DNA of 23,394 nt, taken from NCBI GenBank assembly GCA_018662905.1, contig JABJFE010000071.1, positions 1 to 23,394 of the forward strand, read 5' to 3'. Position 1 is the stretch's first letter. Every line of letters begins with the position of its first letter. Positions 1-6,780 of the stretch are shown piece by piece. The position numbers were made by a program, and so were the translations under genes. The notes below the pieces were generated by a model. The model saw only the letters and a list, made by a program, of their open reading frames with translations. It was not told the origin of the DNA and searched no databases. This DNA comes from Flavobacteriaceae bacterium (lineage in GTDB: Bacteria; Bacteroidota; Bacteroidia; Flavobacteriales; Flavobacteriaceae).

Positions 1-1341
1 AGATACTTGCCCTAATATAAAAGCAGATGATGTTGTTGGAGCTATAGCATTTAAAGTCGCATTTCTTCTGCCATATCCTTTAAGTAATTCTGGTTCTCCA
101 AACTTTTCTGCCAAGTGTTCAGAAGCTTTGTAAGAATACTCTTTTAGAGTTTTGAAAACCTCACTATTTAAATCGTATGCCTGTTGACTATCAAAAGGCA
201 ACATTTTAGATTGTAGTAAAGAGTGCCATCCTAGAGTTCCCATTCCTAATGCTCTATTTTCTTTTGCAAAATTATATGCTCTTTCCATGAACAGAAATGT
301 TTGTTGATCCTCTCTGTCAGGGGAGTTCTTGTAGGACTCTAATTTTTCTAAAAATTCTGTAATTACCGAATCCAGAAAATAAACCATAGTTTGAACGGCA
401 TCAGTATCTTTCCATTTATCATAATGTAATAAATTAATACTTGACAAAACACAAACAAAAGACCAATCATGATTTGAGGGCAACATTATTTCTGTACATA
501 AGTTACTTGCATAGATTGGTAAGTTTTTGTCTTTGTACACATCAGCAGCACCATTATTGGCATTATCTGTAAAGAAAATATAAGGATATCCCATTTCCCC
601 ACGGCTTTGTAAAACTTTAGCCCAAACTGTTCTTTTTTCAACATCGCCATCGATCATCTCTTGCATCCAGTCATTAGTTACAGTGACTCCATGAGTTAAT
701 TCTTGGATAGGATTACCTTCTGATCCTATTTCCAAGAATTCCATAATATCAGCATGATCAATTGGTAAATAAGGCGAAAAACGCCCTCGTCTTACCGAAC
801 CTTGACTTACAACGTCTACCATAGATTCAAACAATCTCATAATATGAACCGCTCCTGATGCTTCCCCATTGTTTTTTATTGCAGCCCCTCGTGGTCTAAT
901 TTTGCCAAAATACCCTGAGGTTCCTCCTCCTAATTTAGACATCATACCCACTTCAGATTGAGTATATAAAATATTACCTATATCATCATCAATATGAGAA
1001 CCAAAACAGCTGATTGGTAAACCACGTTCTTTTCCAAAGTTTGACCAAACAGGTGAAGCCAGTGAATAATAACCTTCTGACATATAATAATAAAATTTAT
1101 CAGCAAAGCCTGGCATTTGAAGAATACTTTCTGCTCTTTTTGCAATATTAGCAATACGTTCTTCTGCACATAATCCCTCACCTAAGTACCCAGCAGCTAG
1201 AAATTTTCTGCTATTTTCATTAAGCCACTCAAATGGTTTTTCAGAAATCAGATTCATTCTTTGATTTGATTCTTCTCTTGCTTGAGTTGAATCTTGGGAT
1301 GAATTTATTTGTTCCTGTTCGATTGTTGTTTTTGTCTGCAT
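1..1341 (-). CDS. nrdA: Ribonucleoside-diphosphate reductase, large (alpha) subunit, C-terminus cut by window edge
   Basis: Reduces ribonucleoside diphosphates to deoxyribonucleotides in the cytoplasm together with the small subunit encoded just upstream. I read 447 codons from an ATG at 1341; the gene runs off the left edge. Visible active-site elements are the first redox cysteine C112 (PISCFG), the N280-x-C282-x-E284 radical/thiyl centre (NLCTEI) and the second redox cysteine C297 (FVCVLSS). A specificity-site-like region (SQGSVRRGRFSPYL) lies near 179-192. The N-terminal ~35 residues are a polar, probably disordered tail, and the catalytic domain begins at once (FEWLNENSRKFL), so there is no ATP-cone here. 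That regulatory domain is instead on the beta subunit. The gene follows nrdB after a 3-bp gap and is surely co-transcribed. The C-terminal swinging-arm cysteines lie outside the window. Identification is secure. Confidence 0.96.
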   Translation of the reverse strand, partial: MQTKTTIEQEQINSSQDSTQAREESNQRMNLISEKPFEWLNENSRKFLAAGYLGEGLCAEERIANIAKRAESILQMPGFADKFYYYMSEGYYSLASPVWSNFGKERGLPISCFGSHIDDDIGNILYTQSEVGMMSKLGGGTSGYFGKIRPRGAAIKNNGEASGAVHIMRLFESMVDVVSQGSVRRGRFSPYLPIDHADIMEFLEIGSEGNPIQELTHGVTVTNDWMQEMIDGDVEKRTVWAKVLQSRGEMGYPYIFFTDNANNGAADVYKDKNLPIYASNLCTEIMLPSNHDWSFVCVLSSINLLHYDKWKDTDAVQTMVYFLDSVITEFLEKLESYKNSPDREDQQTFLFMERAYNFAKENRALGMGTLGWHSLLQSKMLPFDSQQAYDLNSEVFKTLKEYSYKASEHLAEKFGEPELLKGYGRRNATLNAIAPTTSSAFILGQVS

Positions 1342-1344
1342 GTC

Positions 1345-2628
1345 TTAAAATAGGTCGTCATTTGTTATACTTTGGCTTCTTTTGCTATAATTGATAGATC
1401 TTTTTACAAAAAAATCTCCATGTTTAGTGCCTATGATCTCATCGTCAAACCATTCAGTTTCAGAAACTAAATTTTGATCGACCTCAAATACTTTATCAAT
1501 TCCTATGCTTTCTAAAGAGTTATTGAATCTATTTTTTAAAAACTCATTAATTACGTTTTTCGGTAAAAAATCTAGCTCTCCTTTTTCGAAAATCCAATCC
1601 ACGACATCTTGCTCTGCTTCAAAAGCTTGTTTACACAAGTTTTGAATATCTTCATGATATTTTGGCGTAAACCACTCAGGATGTTCTTTTTGAAGGATTT
1701 TGATCAAATCAATACCAAAGTCTCCGTGAATTTGCTCTTCTTTGGATGTCGCCTCTACCACGTTAGAAATACCTTTCAACATATTTTTGTGCTTATTGAA
1801 AGCCATGATAATTAAGAACTGAGAAAATAAAGAAACATGTTCAATAAATAATGAAAACAAAAGAATAGATTCAGCATATTCTTTATCATCATCACTTTTT
1901 GAATTTTTAAGTGCTGTTTCTAAGTATCGCACCCTTTTCATAATACTTGGTTTCTTTTTAAGCTCTTTAAATTCAGAGTTCAATCCTAATATTTCTAATA
2001 AATGAGAATAAGCATCTGCATGTCTAACTTCGCTTTCTGCAAACGTTGATCCTACTGATCCAATCTCTGGTTTTGGGATTCTATGATAAAGATCTCCCCA
2101 AAAAGATTTGACAGCCACTTCAATTTGAGAAATTGCCAACATTGTGTTTTTGATCGCACTTCTTTCTGATTCAGTTAAGCGAGATTTAAAATCTTGAATA
2201 TCACTTGTAAAATTAAATTCTGAATGAATCCAATAAGAATGTCTTATGGCTGGGACATATTCATAGAGGTGGGGATATTCGTATGGCTTTAAGTTAATTC
2301 GTTTTTCGAAAATATCAGATTCTCTTTTTTGGCTTCTTTTGTTTCGATATAAAATATATGCTTTTGCGACTTCTGGGAACTTACTTTCCATCAAATGTGT
2401 CTCTACAATATCCTGAACCTCTTCAATTGTTGGGATATATTCTTTATACTCGTTTTTACGATCTATTAATGTTTTGTAAACTGACAATGCAATGTCTTGT
2501 GCATTTTCATAAGTGCCAACTTCAACTGCTACCATTGCTTTATGAATTGCCTCTGTAACCTTGTCAAGATGAAAAGTTTTTGTGTTGAAATCTCTCTTAA
2601 TTATTTGATCTATCTTCATTTGGTTCAA
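1345..2628 (-). CDS. nrdB: Ribonucleoside-diphosphate reductase, small (beta) subunit with N-terminal ATP-cone
   Basis: Radical-generating subunit of class I ribonucleotide reductase, 427 aa. Residues ~5-97 form an ATP-cone (KRDFNTKTFHLDKVTEAI, then YIPTIEEVQDIVE and AKAYILYR), a domain normally found on NrdA. The ferritin-like domain follows. By comparison with E. coli NrdB the metal ligands are E170 (D84 position), E200 and H203 (ESEVRHADAY), E263 (FIEHVSLF), E298 and H301 (EEQIHGD). Y207 occupies the E. coli radical-tyrosine position. The known precedent is Leeuwenhoekiella blandensis NrdB, a flavobacterial enzyme with the same fusion whose ATP-cone controls oligomerisation of beta; related class Id enzymes use a Mn(III)Mn(IV) cofactor. 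That this protein does the same is inference. A 518-bp leader lies upstream. A second in-frame ATG at codon 4 is possible. Confidence 0.95.
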   Translation of the reverse strand: MNQMKIDQIIKRDFNTKTFHLDKVTEAIHKAMVAVEVGTYENAQDIALSVYKTLIDRKNEYKEYIPTIEEVQDIVETHLMESKFPEVAKAYILYRNKRSQKRESDIFEKRINLKPYEYPHLYEYVPAIRHSYWIHSEFNFTSDIQDFKSRLTESERSAIKNTMLAISQIEVAVKSFWGDLYHRIPKPEIGSVGSTFAESEVRHADAYSHLLEILGLNSEFKELKKKPSIMKRVRYLETALKNSKSDDDKEYAESILLFSLFIEHVSLFSQFLIIMAFNKHKNMLKGISNVVEATSKEEQIHGDFGIDLIKILQKEHPEWFTPKYHEDIQNLCKQAFEAEQDVVDWIFEKGELDFLPKNVINEFLKNRFNNSLESIGIDKVFEVDQNLVSETEWFDDEIIGTKHGDFFVKRSINYSKRSQSITNDDLF

Positions 2629-2682
2629 AATTTTTAATTCTTGTGATATATAAAAATATCTAATTTATTTCATCATTTTTAA

Positions 2683-2695
2683 ATAGTGACACTAT
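2683..2695. promoter_or_regulatory. 13-bp perfect palindrome upstream of nrdB (possible operator)
   Basis: ATAGTG-A-CACTAT, two 6-bp arms around one base, 55 bp before the nrdB start codon. The segment ACACTAT equals one half of the usual NrdR box, but the halves are arranged head-out instead of head-in, so I do not call it an NrdR site. It lies inside the proposed leader, so it could act on DNA or as a small RNA element. Confidence 0.3.
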
Positions 2696-2714
2696 AAGTT
2701 CTTAACAAAATTTT

Positions 2715-2732
2715 TAACAAAAATTTTTGTTA
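2715..2732. repeat. 18-bp perfect palindrome in the nrdBA leader
   Basis: TAACAAAAATTTTTGTTA is its own reverse complement. It overlaps one TTAACA repeat, and another copy starts 12 bp away. With only two G:C pairs it would be a weak RNA hairpin, so a protein-binding site is as likely as a structural role. Confidence 0.45.
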
Positions 2733-2996
2733 TTTTTTTAATATTTATTAATTAAAAAAAAGAGAATTATATGCCTCTAACTTTAATTATTTAAAGTTTT
2801 ATTTGCTAATTATTAACAACTACTACTTCTATTACAACTGATTTTTAATCACGTAAAGCCAAAAAAACATCCAACAATTAAATATTGACGTTTATTTGTG
2901 AAAACGGTTTAACAAAAGAAATATTAATTACTTTTTAATTTTAAAAAAATAATAAATCTATGTTTATTGTTTAACACAAAGATTCTAAAATGTTAC

Positions 2997-3025
2997 CAAA
3001 AATAAAAGTAGTATTTATTCACAAA
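2997..3025 (-). promoter_or_regulatory. Candidate Bacteroidetes-type promoter for nrdBA
   Basis: On the minus strand, TTTG (3025-3022) is followed after 17 nt by TATTTTTG (3004-2997), a full match to the Bacteroidetes -33/-7 consensus TTG...TAnnTTTG. The same 17-nt spacing is seen in the cvpA promoter. Transcription would start near 2990 and leave a ~360-nt leader before nrdB. No better match was seen closer to the gene. In such AT-rich DNA a chance match is possible. Confidence 0.45.
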
Positions 3026-3146
3026 CCTGCTTAGTTCTTAACAATTTGAAAATGCTCCGTTTTGTTAATTCAGAATCTTTTAAAACGCAATTAATTGATT
3101 GTTAAATAGTTATATCAAATAAATACTTGTATCCTTTTTCAATGAA

Positions 3147-3716
3147 CTATTTATTTTTATTTTTTGCTATTCTTTCAAGTTCTAAAAACCACTCATTACC
3201 AAATTTTTTAATCAATGCTTCTTTCACAAATTCAAAAACTGGTTTTTTTAATTCATTCCCCAAACTACAAGCATCAGAGCATATAAACCAGTTGTGATAA
3301 TTTACAGCTGTAAATTCTGAATATTCTTTAACTCTAACAGGGTATAAATGACAAGAAATTGGTTTGTTAAAACTTATTTCGTTATTAACATAAGCTTTTT
3401 CTATTCCACAAGATAAAGATCCGTTCTTTTCATAATGAACATAAACACATGCTTTTGAATCAATCAAAGGAGTTTCTAATTTTCCATCACTTAAAGTCAC
3501 ATACTTCCCATTAGAATTGATAGTTTTTTTTGCTCTATGAGAAAGATATTTAGAAATTTTATCAAAATTTTGCGTTAAATTTTCTGCTTCAATTTTTTCT
3601 AATGGTGCCCCAGCTGTGCCTTCGACACAGCACGCTCCTTTACATTTTGAAATATTACAATGAAAATTATTTTCAATTATTTCTTCAGAAACTAAAGTTT
3701 TACCAATCCTAAACAT
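3147..3716 (-). CDS. DUF3109 family cysteine-rich protein
   Basis: A 189-aa protein of the DUF3109 family, common in Bacteroidetes and related in style to YkgJ-like putative metal-cluster proteins. The cysteines are grouped: C20, C25, C29 and C30 near the N-terminus (HCNISKCKGACC), then C90, C103, C122 (SCHLYPVR), C146 and C150 (FICSDAC). Such a pattern would suit binding of Zn or an iron-sulphur cluster, but no function has been established that I know of. There is no signal peptide or membrane helix, so it is likely cytoplasmic. It is transcribed away from marC and lies 518 bp upstream of nrdB, so it is probably not co-transcribed with nrdBA. Confidence 0.85.
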   Translation of the reverse strand: MFRIGKTLVSEEIIENNFHCNISKCKGACCVEGTAGAPLEKIEAENLTQNFDKISKYLSHRAKKTINSNGKYVTLSDGKLETPLIDSKACVYVHYEKNGSLSCGIEKAYVNNEISFNKPISCHLYPVRVKEYSEFTAVNYHNWFICSDACSLGNELKKPVFEFVKEALIKKFGNEWFLELERIAKNKNK

Positions 3717-3762
3717 TGTGTGAAATTAAGAAAATAGTTAATCAAATATTTTAGATATAAAT

Positions 3763-3770
3763 TATATTTG
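3763..3770 (+). promoter_or_regulatory. -7 promoter element for marC
   Basis: TATATTTG matches the Bacteroidetes -7 element TAnnTTTG exactly, 12 bp before the ATG at 3783. It overlaps a TTG at 3768 that could otherwise be read as the start, so it favours the ATG. No clear -33 TTG is present at the usual distance. Confidence 0.45.
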
Positions 3771-3782
3771 CAAAAAAAATTG

Positions 3783-4352
3783 ATGATTAATTTAAAAGAA
3801 ATTTTTACGGTTGGAATGATCCTCTTCGCTGTTATTGATATTGTTGGAAGTGTCCCAATAATTATTGAGTTAAGAAAAAAGGTTGGACATATTCAGTCCG
3901 AGAAAGCCTCACTTTTTTCTGTGATAATAATGATTGCATTTTTATTTGTTGGTGAAGAAATTTTAAATATTATAGGAATTGATGTTAATTCTTTTGCTGT
4001 AGCTGGCGCTTTTGTAATCTTTTTTATATCACTAGAAATGGTACTAGGCATCTCAATTTATAAAGATGAAACACCTGAGACAGCCTCAATAGTTCCAATT
4101 GCTTTTCCTTTAATTGCAGGAGCAGGAACTTTAACCACACTATTATCATTAAGAGCAGAATTTGAGCTAATAAATATTATTATTGCTATTCTGGTTAATA
4201 TTTTATTTGTTTATTTGGTTTTAAAGTTCTCTGAAAAAATTGAAAGAATTTTTGGAAAATCAGGGATTGGTGTAATAAGAAAAATATTTGGTGTAATTTT
4301 AATGGCAATTGCAGTGAAATTATTTGCAAGTAATATCCAAGATTTATTTTAA
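3783..4352 (+). CDS. MarC family (UPF0056) integral membrane protein
   Basis: A 189-aa inner-membrane protein of the MarC family, with about six hydrophobic segments. Family motifs visible are AVIDIVGSVPIIIEL (16-30), VAGAFVIFFISLEMVLGIS (73-91), IVPIAFPLIAGAGTLTT (103-119) and IFGVILMAIAVKLF (168-181). The link of MarC to multiple antibiotic resistance has not held up, and its transport substrate is unknown. I start at the ATG at 3783: the frame also opens at TTG 3768 and TTG 3780, but a -7 promoter element occupies 3763-3770. A small membrane protein follows after one base and is probably co-transcribed. Confidence 0.9.
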   Translation: MINLKEIFTVGMILFAVIDIVGSVPIIIELRKKVGHIQSEKASLFSVIIMIAFLFVGEEILNIIGIDVNSFAVAGAFVIFFISLEMVLGISIYKDETPETASIVPIAFPLIAGAGTLTTLLSLRAEFELINIIIAILVNILFVYLVLKFSEKIERIFGKSGIGVIRKIFGVILMAIAVKLFASNIQDLF

Positions 4353-4353
4353 T

Positions 4354-4545
4354 ATGAAAAAAATTTATTTCTTTATAACAATAGCAATTTTACTTTTTGT
4401 TTTTAATCTAACCAAAATAGATTTTGAAAATATTTTTTCTAATGATAGCAAAATCGGGCTAGCAGGTGCATTAGCTTGCGCATGCACAATTCTTCTTATG
4501 GTCATTTTATTTATATCAAAAAAAATAAAAAATAAAAGAAGTTAA
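4354..4545 (+). CDS. Small two-helix membrane protein, conserved hypothetical
   Basis: A 63-aa protein starting at an ATG one base after the marC stop (TAAtATG arrangement). It has an N-terminal helix (~3-20), a polar stretch with DFENIFSNDS, a second helix (~34-54) and a lysine/arginine-rich cytoplasmic tail (KKIKNKRS). It resembles small membrane proteins of unknown function found in other flavobacteria. The frame is open further upstream into marC, but the ATG at 4354 gives a sensible membrane-protein start. Its stop codon overlaps that of the convergent dCMP deaminase gene. I do not know its role. Confidence 0.7.
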   Translation: MKKIYFFITIAILLFVFNLTKIDFENIFSNDSKIGLAGALACACTILLMVILFISKKIKNKRS

Positions 4546-4973
4546 ACTTCAAGTTTTTTAATGTGAGTAATTTCAAGCCCTGATTCTTTTAGAAAATCTA
4601 ATCCAGTTTTGTCTTTGTATTCAATATTATAAACTAGTCTTTTTATCCCTGATTGGAATATCAACTTACTACATTCTTTACAAGGAGACATTGTGATATA
4701 GAGTGTCGAATCTTTACTTGATTGAGTGGATGAAGCTACTTTCATTATAGCATTAGCTTCAGCATGTAAAACATACCACTTTGTGTAATTTTCTTCGTCT
4801 TCACATGTATTCTCAAATCCAGTTGGAGTCCCATTATATCCATCGGATATTATCATTTTATCTTTTACAATTAATGCTCCAACTTGTTTTCTTTTACAAT
4901 GAGATAGTTTAGACCACTCTTGAGCCATTTTTAAGTAGGCAATATCATATTTTTTTTGTTTTGCTGAGTTCAT
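4542..4973 (-). CDS. dCMP deaminase family protein (zinc deaminase)
   Basis: A 143-aa cytidine/deoxycytidylate deaminase-fold enzyme that probably converts dCMP to dUMP, feeding dTMP synthesis. The catalytic zinc site is H70-A-E72 (VLHAEANAIMKV) with P97-C98-x2-C101 (SPCKEC). The segment around 45-60 (GYNGTPTGFENTCED) is typical of the dCMP deaminase branch and separates it from tRNA or cytosine deaminases. Length is normal for bacterial members. It is last in a three-gene minus-strand unit, starting one base after the HupE/UreJ-like gene, and its end overlaps the convergent small membrane-protein gene. In this window it shares the deoxynucleotide-supply theme with nrdBA. Confidence 0.9.
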   Translation of the reverse strand: MNSAKQKKYDIAYLKMAQEWSKLSHCKRKQVGALIVKDKMIISDGYNGTPTGFENTCEDEENYTKWYVLHAEANAIMKVASSTQSSKDSTLYITMSPCKECSKLIFQSGIKRLVYNIEYKDKTGLDFLKESGLEITHIKKLEV

Positions 4974-4974
4974 A

Positions 4975-5568
4975 CTAAATCATTTCGTAAATCAAATTTA
5001 AAGATAATAGTATTATAATAACTGACACCAGCTTTGCTTGAATTAGATGGTCAGTTAAAATAGACTTTTTTTGTAGTATTAAATTAATTTTATTTGAAAT
5101 TGTATTAATAATTAATATGGCTAATACTATAATTAATTGAGATATTTCAACTCCTGCAGCAAAACCTAACAAAGGAAATACTTTTGATTCCAAAGAGTCT
5201 GTTAACATTTCAAAATAATTTCCAAACCCAAAGCCGTGTATAAGGCCGAAAAAGATTGAAAACATATATTCAAAAAAACTGTTTTGATTCTTTTTATAAA
5301 ATATTATGTTATATAAAGCTGTTAAAATTATTGTTGTTGGAATTAAAAACTCGATAAGTTGAGAGGGTGGATTGACTATTTTAAATGTTGACAAAATCAA
5401 AGACAAAGTGTGACCAAAAGTAAAGAAGGTTACAACCCAGAAAACTGTTTTGATATCTTTAAAAGTATATACTATTGTCAGAGCACATAAAAAAAGCAAA
5501 TGATCAATTGCTGACCAATCTAGTACATGAAAAAGTCCCAATTCTAAATAAAATATTAAATCGTACAT
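4975..5568 (-). CDS. HupE/UreJ_2-like integral membrane protein
   Basis: A 197-aa protein with about six to seven membrane helices. Conserved histidine-rich motifs lie in or near helices: H14 (FHVLDW), D22-H23 (IDHLLFL), H53 (FGHTLSL), H111 (GLIHGFGFG) and E141 (AGVEISQ). These match the HupE/UreJ_2 family, whose relatives are linked to nickel or cobalt uptake for hydrogenase and urease. No urease or hydrogenase genes are visible here, so the substrate is open, and the family is widespread in Bacteroidetes without those enzymes. It sits between the TerB/J protein (13-bp gap) and the dCMP deaminase (1-bp gap). Confidence 0.85.
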   Translation of the reverse strand: MYDLIFYLELGLFHVLDWSAIDHLLFLCALTIVYTFKDIKTVFWVVTFFTFGHTLSLILSTFKIVNPPSQLIEFLIPTTIILTALYNIIFYKKNQNSFFEYMFSIFFGLIHGFGFGNYFEMLTDSLESKVFPLLGFAAGVEISQLIIVLAILIINTISNKINLILQKKSILTDHLIQAKLVSVIIILLSLNLIYEMI

Positions 5569-5581
5569 GTTTTAAATATAA

Positions 5582-6271
5582 TTAAAAACCCCTTTCATCT
5601 TTAATATTTTGATAAGCTTTTTGAATTTGTTGAAATTTATCTTGAGCAGCCTTAACATATACGTCTCCAAGGTGTTGAACTTTATCAGGATGATGTTTTT
5701 TTGCTAAGTCTCTGTATGACTTTTTAACCTGTTCATTAGTTGCAGATTTTTCTAACTCTAAAATTTTATAAGCACCATCTGTTTCTTTAATAAACATAGC
5801 TTTAATGCTTAAAAAATCTGCATAGGATAGTTTAAATAAATTTGAGAACTCTAATAATTTTTCAATTTCTAATTTACTTATTGTTCCATCAGCCTTAGCA
5901 ATTCCAAATAAAAAATGAATCACTTGAAGTCGGCTTTCATAATTTAAAGCAACATTAAATAGCGTTGATATTTTATTTAGAGCTATTCCTTTGTTTTTTA
6001 CATTCTGATTGAAAATTTTAAAAACTTCATTTGCTCTAGTTTTTCCATAAGCAGTAACAAAATATGTTCTCACAAAATCTAATTCATTTTGAGTGACTTT
6101 ACCGTCTGCTTTAATCACCATTGAAGCTAGAGCTAGTAAATTAATTTCAAAATCTTTATTAGATATTTTACTAACTCCCGACTTAAAAAAAGATCCTATA
6201 AAAAACCCCAAAGCAGCTCCTGGCAATCTAAAAAAAGTATATCCAAGTAAAGCGAATATCCATTTGTTCAT
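5582..6271 (-). CDS. DjlA-like co-chaperone: membrane anchor, TerB-like domain, C-terminal J domain
   Basis: A 229-aa protein. An N-terminal hydrophobic, glycine-rich segment (~5-29) probably anchors it in the inner membrane. A TerB-like helical domain (~40-157) carries two KADG motifs (KADGKVT at 54-60, KADGTIS at 126-132), a recognised feature of TerB repeats. A J domain (~165-229) has the HPD signature at H194-P195-D196 (KKHHPDK), which stimulates DnaK ATPase. This order is that of DjlA. It heads the operon with the HupE/UreJ-like and dCMP deaminase genes. A perfect -7 element (minus-strand TAAATTTG at 6296-6289) lies upstream. Its client proteins are unknown. Confidence 0.88.
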   Translation of the reverse strand: MNKWIFALLGYTFFRLPGAALGFFIGSFFKSGVSKISNKDFEINLLALASMVIKADGKVTQNELDFVRTYFVTAYGKTRANEVFKIFNQNVKNKGIALNKISTLFNVALNYESRLQVIHFLFGIAKADGTISKLEIEKLLEFSNLFKLSYADFLSIKAMFIKETDGAYKILELEKSATNEQVKKSYRDLAKKHHPDKVQHLGDVYVKAAQDKFQQIQKAYQNIKDERGF

Positions 6272-6288
6272 TTCTAAAATAATTTATT

Positions 6289-6296
6289 CAAATTTA
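6289..6296 (-). promoter_or_regulatory. -7 promoter element for the djlA-like operon
   Basis: CAAATTTA on the plus strand is TAAATTTG on the minus strand, an exact TAnnTTTG match 17 bp before the start codon at 6271. No clear -33 TTG was found at the right spacing. It lies in the short divergent region shared with the bacilliredoxin gene. Confidence 0.4.
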
Positions 6297-6341
6297 CAAA
6301 TGTCCGATGAATTTAATACATACATTTTGATCATTCTTTAT

Positions 6342-6349
6342 TATCTTTG
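6342..6349 (+). promoter_or_regulatory. -7 promoter element for the bacilliredoxin-like gene
   Basis: TATCTTTG is an exact TAnnTTTG match 20 bp before the ATG at 6370. A TTTG at 6326-6329 is too close (12 nt) to be a normal -33 element. Confidence 0.4.
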
Positions 6350-6369
6350 TTATAATTAAATTATTAAAT

Positions 6370-6780
6370 ATGTATCCAGCTGAACTAGTTAAACCAATGA
6401 GAGAAGATTTAACCTCTGCAGGATTTGTTGAACTTACAAATTCTAATGATGTTAATGACCAGGTTACAAACAGTGAAACAGCCGTCTTAATCGTAAATTC
6501 TGTTTGTGGTTGTGCTGCTGCCAATGCACGTCCAGGCGTTAAATCGTCTTTAATTAACGAAAAAAAACCTGCTAAATTATTTACTGTTTTTGCTGGAGTT
6601 GATAAAGAAGCGACAGATGCAGCAAGGAAGTTAATGATTCCTTTTCCGCCTTCATCGCCATGTATAGCTATATTTAAGGATGGTGAACTTGTTCATATGC
6701 TTGAAAGACATCATATTGAAGGTAGGTCTGCTGAAATTATAAGTGATAACCTCAAACAAGCTTACGATCAATTTTGCTAA
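6370..6780 (+). CDS. BrxA/BrxB (YphP/YqiW) family bacilliredoxin-like protein
   Basis: A 136-aa thioredoxin-fold protein of the BrxA/BrxB family (formerly DUF1094). The diagnostic CGC motif is at C46-G47-C48 (NSVCGCAAAN); other family landmarks are ARPGV, FAGVDKEATDAAR and SPCIAIFKDGELVHMLERHHIEG (within 96-118). C98 and the C-terminal C136 are additional cysteines. In Bacillus, family members remove bacillithiol from oxidised proteins; whether this organism makes bacillithiol cannot be judged here. The ATG at 6370 follows a -7 element. Its last four bases overlap the convergent sensor-kinase gene, leaving no room for a terminator. Confidence 0.92.
   Translation: MYPAELVKPMREDLTSAGFVELTNSNDVNDQVTNSETAVLIVNSVCGCAAANARPGVKSSLINEKKPAKLFTVFAGVDKEATDAARKLMIPFPPSSPCIAIFKDGELVHMLERHHIEGRSAEIISDNLKQAYDQFC

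Larger units (their letters stand above)
2702..3105. repeat. Cluster of eight TTAACA repeats in the nrdBA leader
   Basis: TTAACA occurs on the plus strand at 2702, 2714, 2813, 2909, 2971 and 3038, and inverted (TGTTAA) at 3063 and 3100. Most copies extend to about (C/T)TTAACAAAA. By hand, with 80% A+T, fewer than one copy is expected over both strands in 400 bp. The copy at 2714 is the left side of an 18-bp perfect palindrome. Function unknown. Confidence 0.5.
2629..3146. other. Long gene-free leader/promoter region upstream of nrdBA
   Basis: The only gene-free stretch over 300 bp in the window. It lies downstream of the DUF3109 gene and upstream of nrdB, both on the minus strand. It is very AT-rich, and I see no ORF with protein-like composition or tRNA-like structure. 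It contains a candidate minus-strand promoter (2997-3025), a 13-bp and an 18-bp perfect palindrome, an 8-bp-arm hairpin (AACTTTAA/TTAAAGTT, 2779-2798), eight copies of TTAACA in either orientation between 2702 and 3105, and one DnaA-box-like 9-mer (TTATTCACA, 3015-3023). With the proposed promoter, the nrdB transcript would have a leader of about 360 nt. Confidence 0.7.

Noticed and set aside
978..1181. 67-codon minus-strand open frame inside nrdA
   Set aside because: It lies in another frame of the clearly coding nrdA sequence and has no protein-like pattern of its own.
2683..2695. NrdR box upstream of nrdB
   Set aside because: Only one half-site sequence matches, and the halves are in the reverse arrangement; a second box at NrdR spacing is missing.
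2779..2798. Intrinsic terminator (AACTTTAA/TTAAAGTT hairpin)
   Set aside because: The stem has one G:C pair per arm and no gene ends next to it in the right orientation.
2629..3146. Replication origin
   Set aside because: Only one DnaA-like box is seen, no dnaA, dnaN, gidA or parA neighbour is present, and GC skew cannot be computed here. Recorded only as a weak possibility.
3768..3782. N-terminal extension of MarC from TTG
   Set aside because: It overlaps a -7 promoter element; the ATG at 3783 gives a normal MarC N-terminus.
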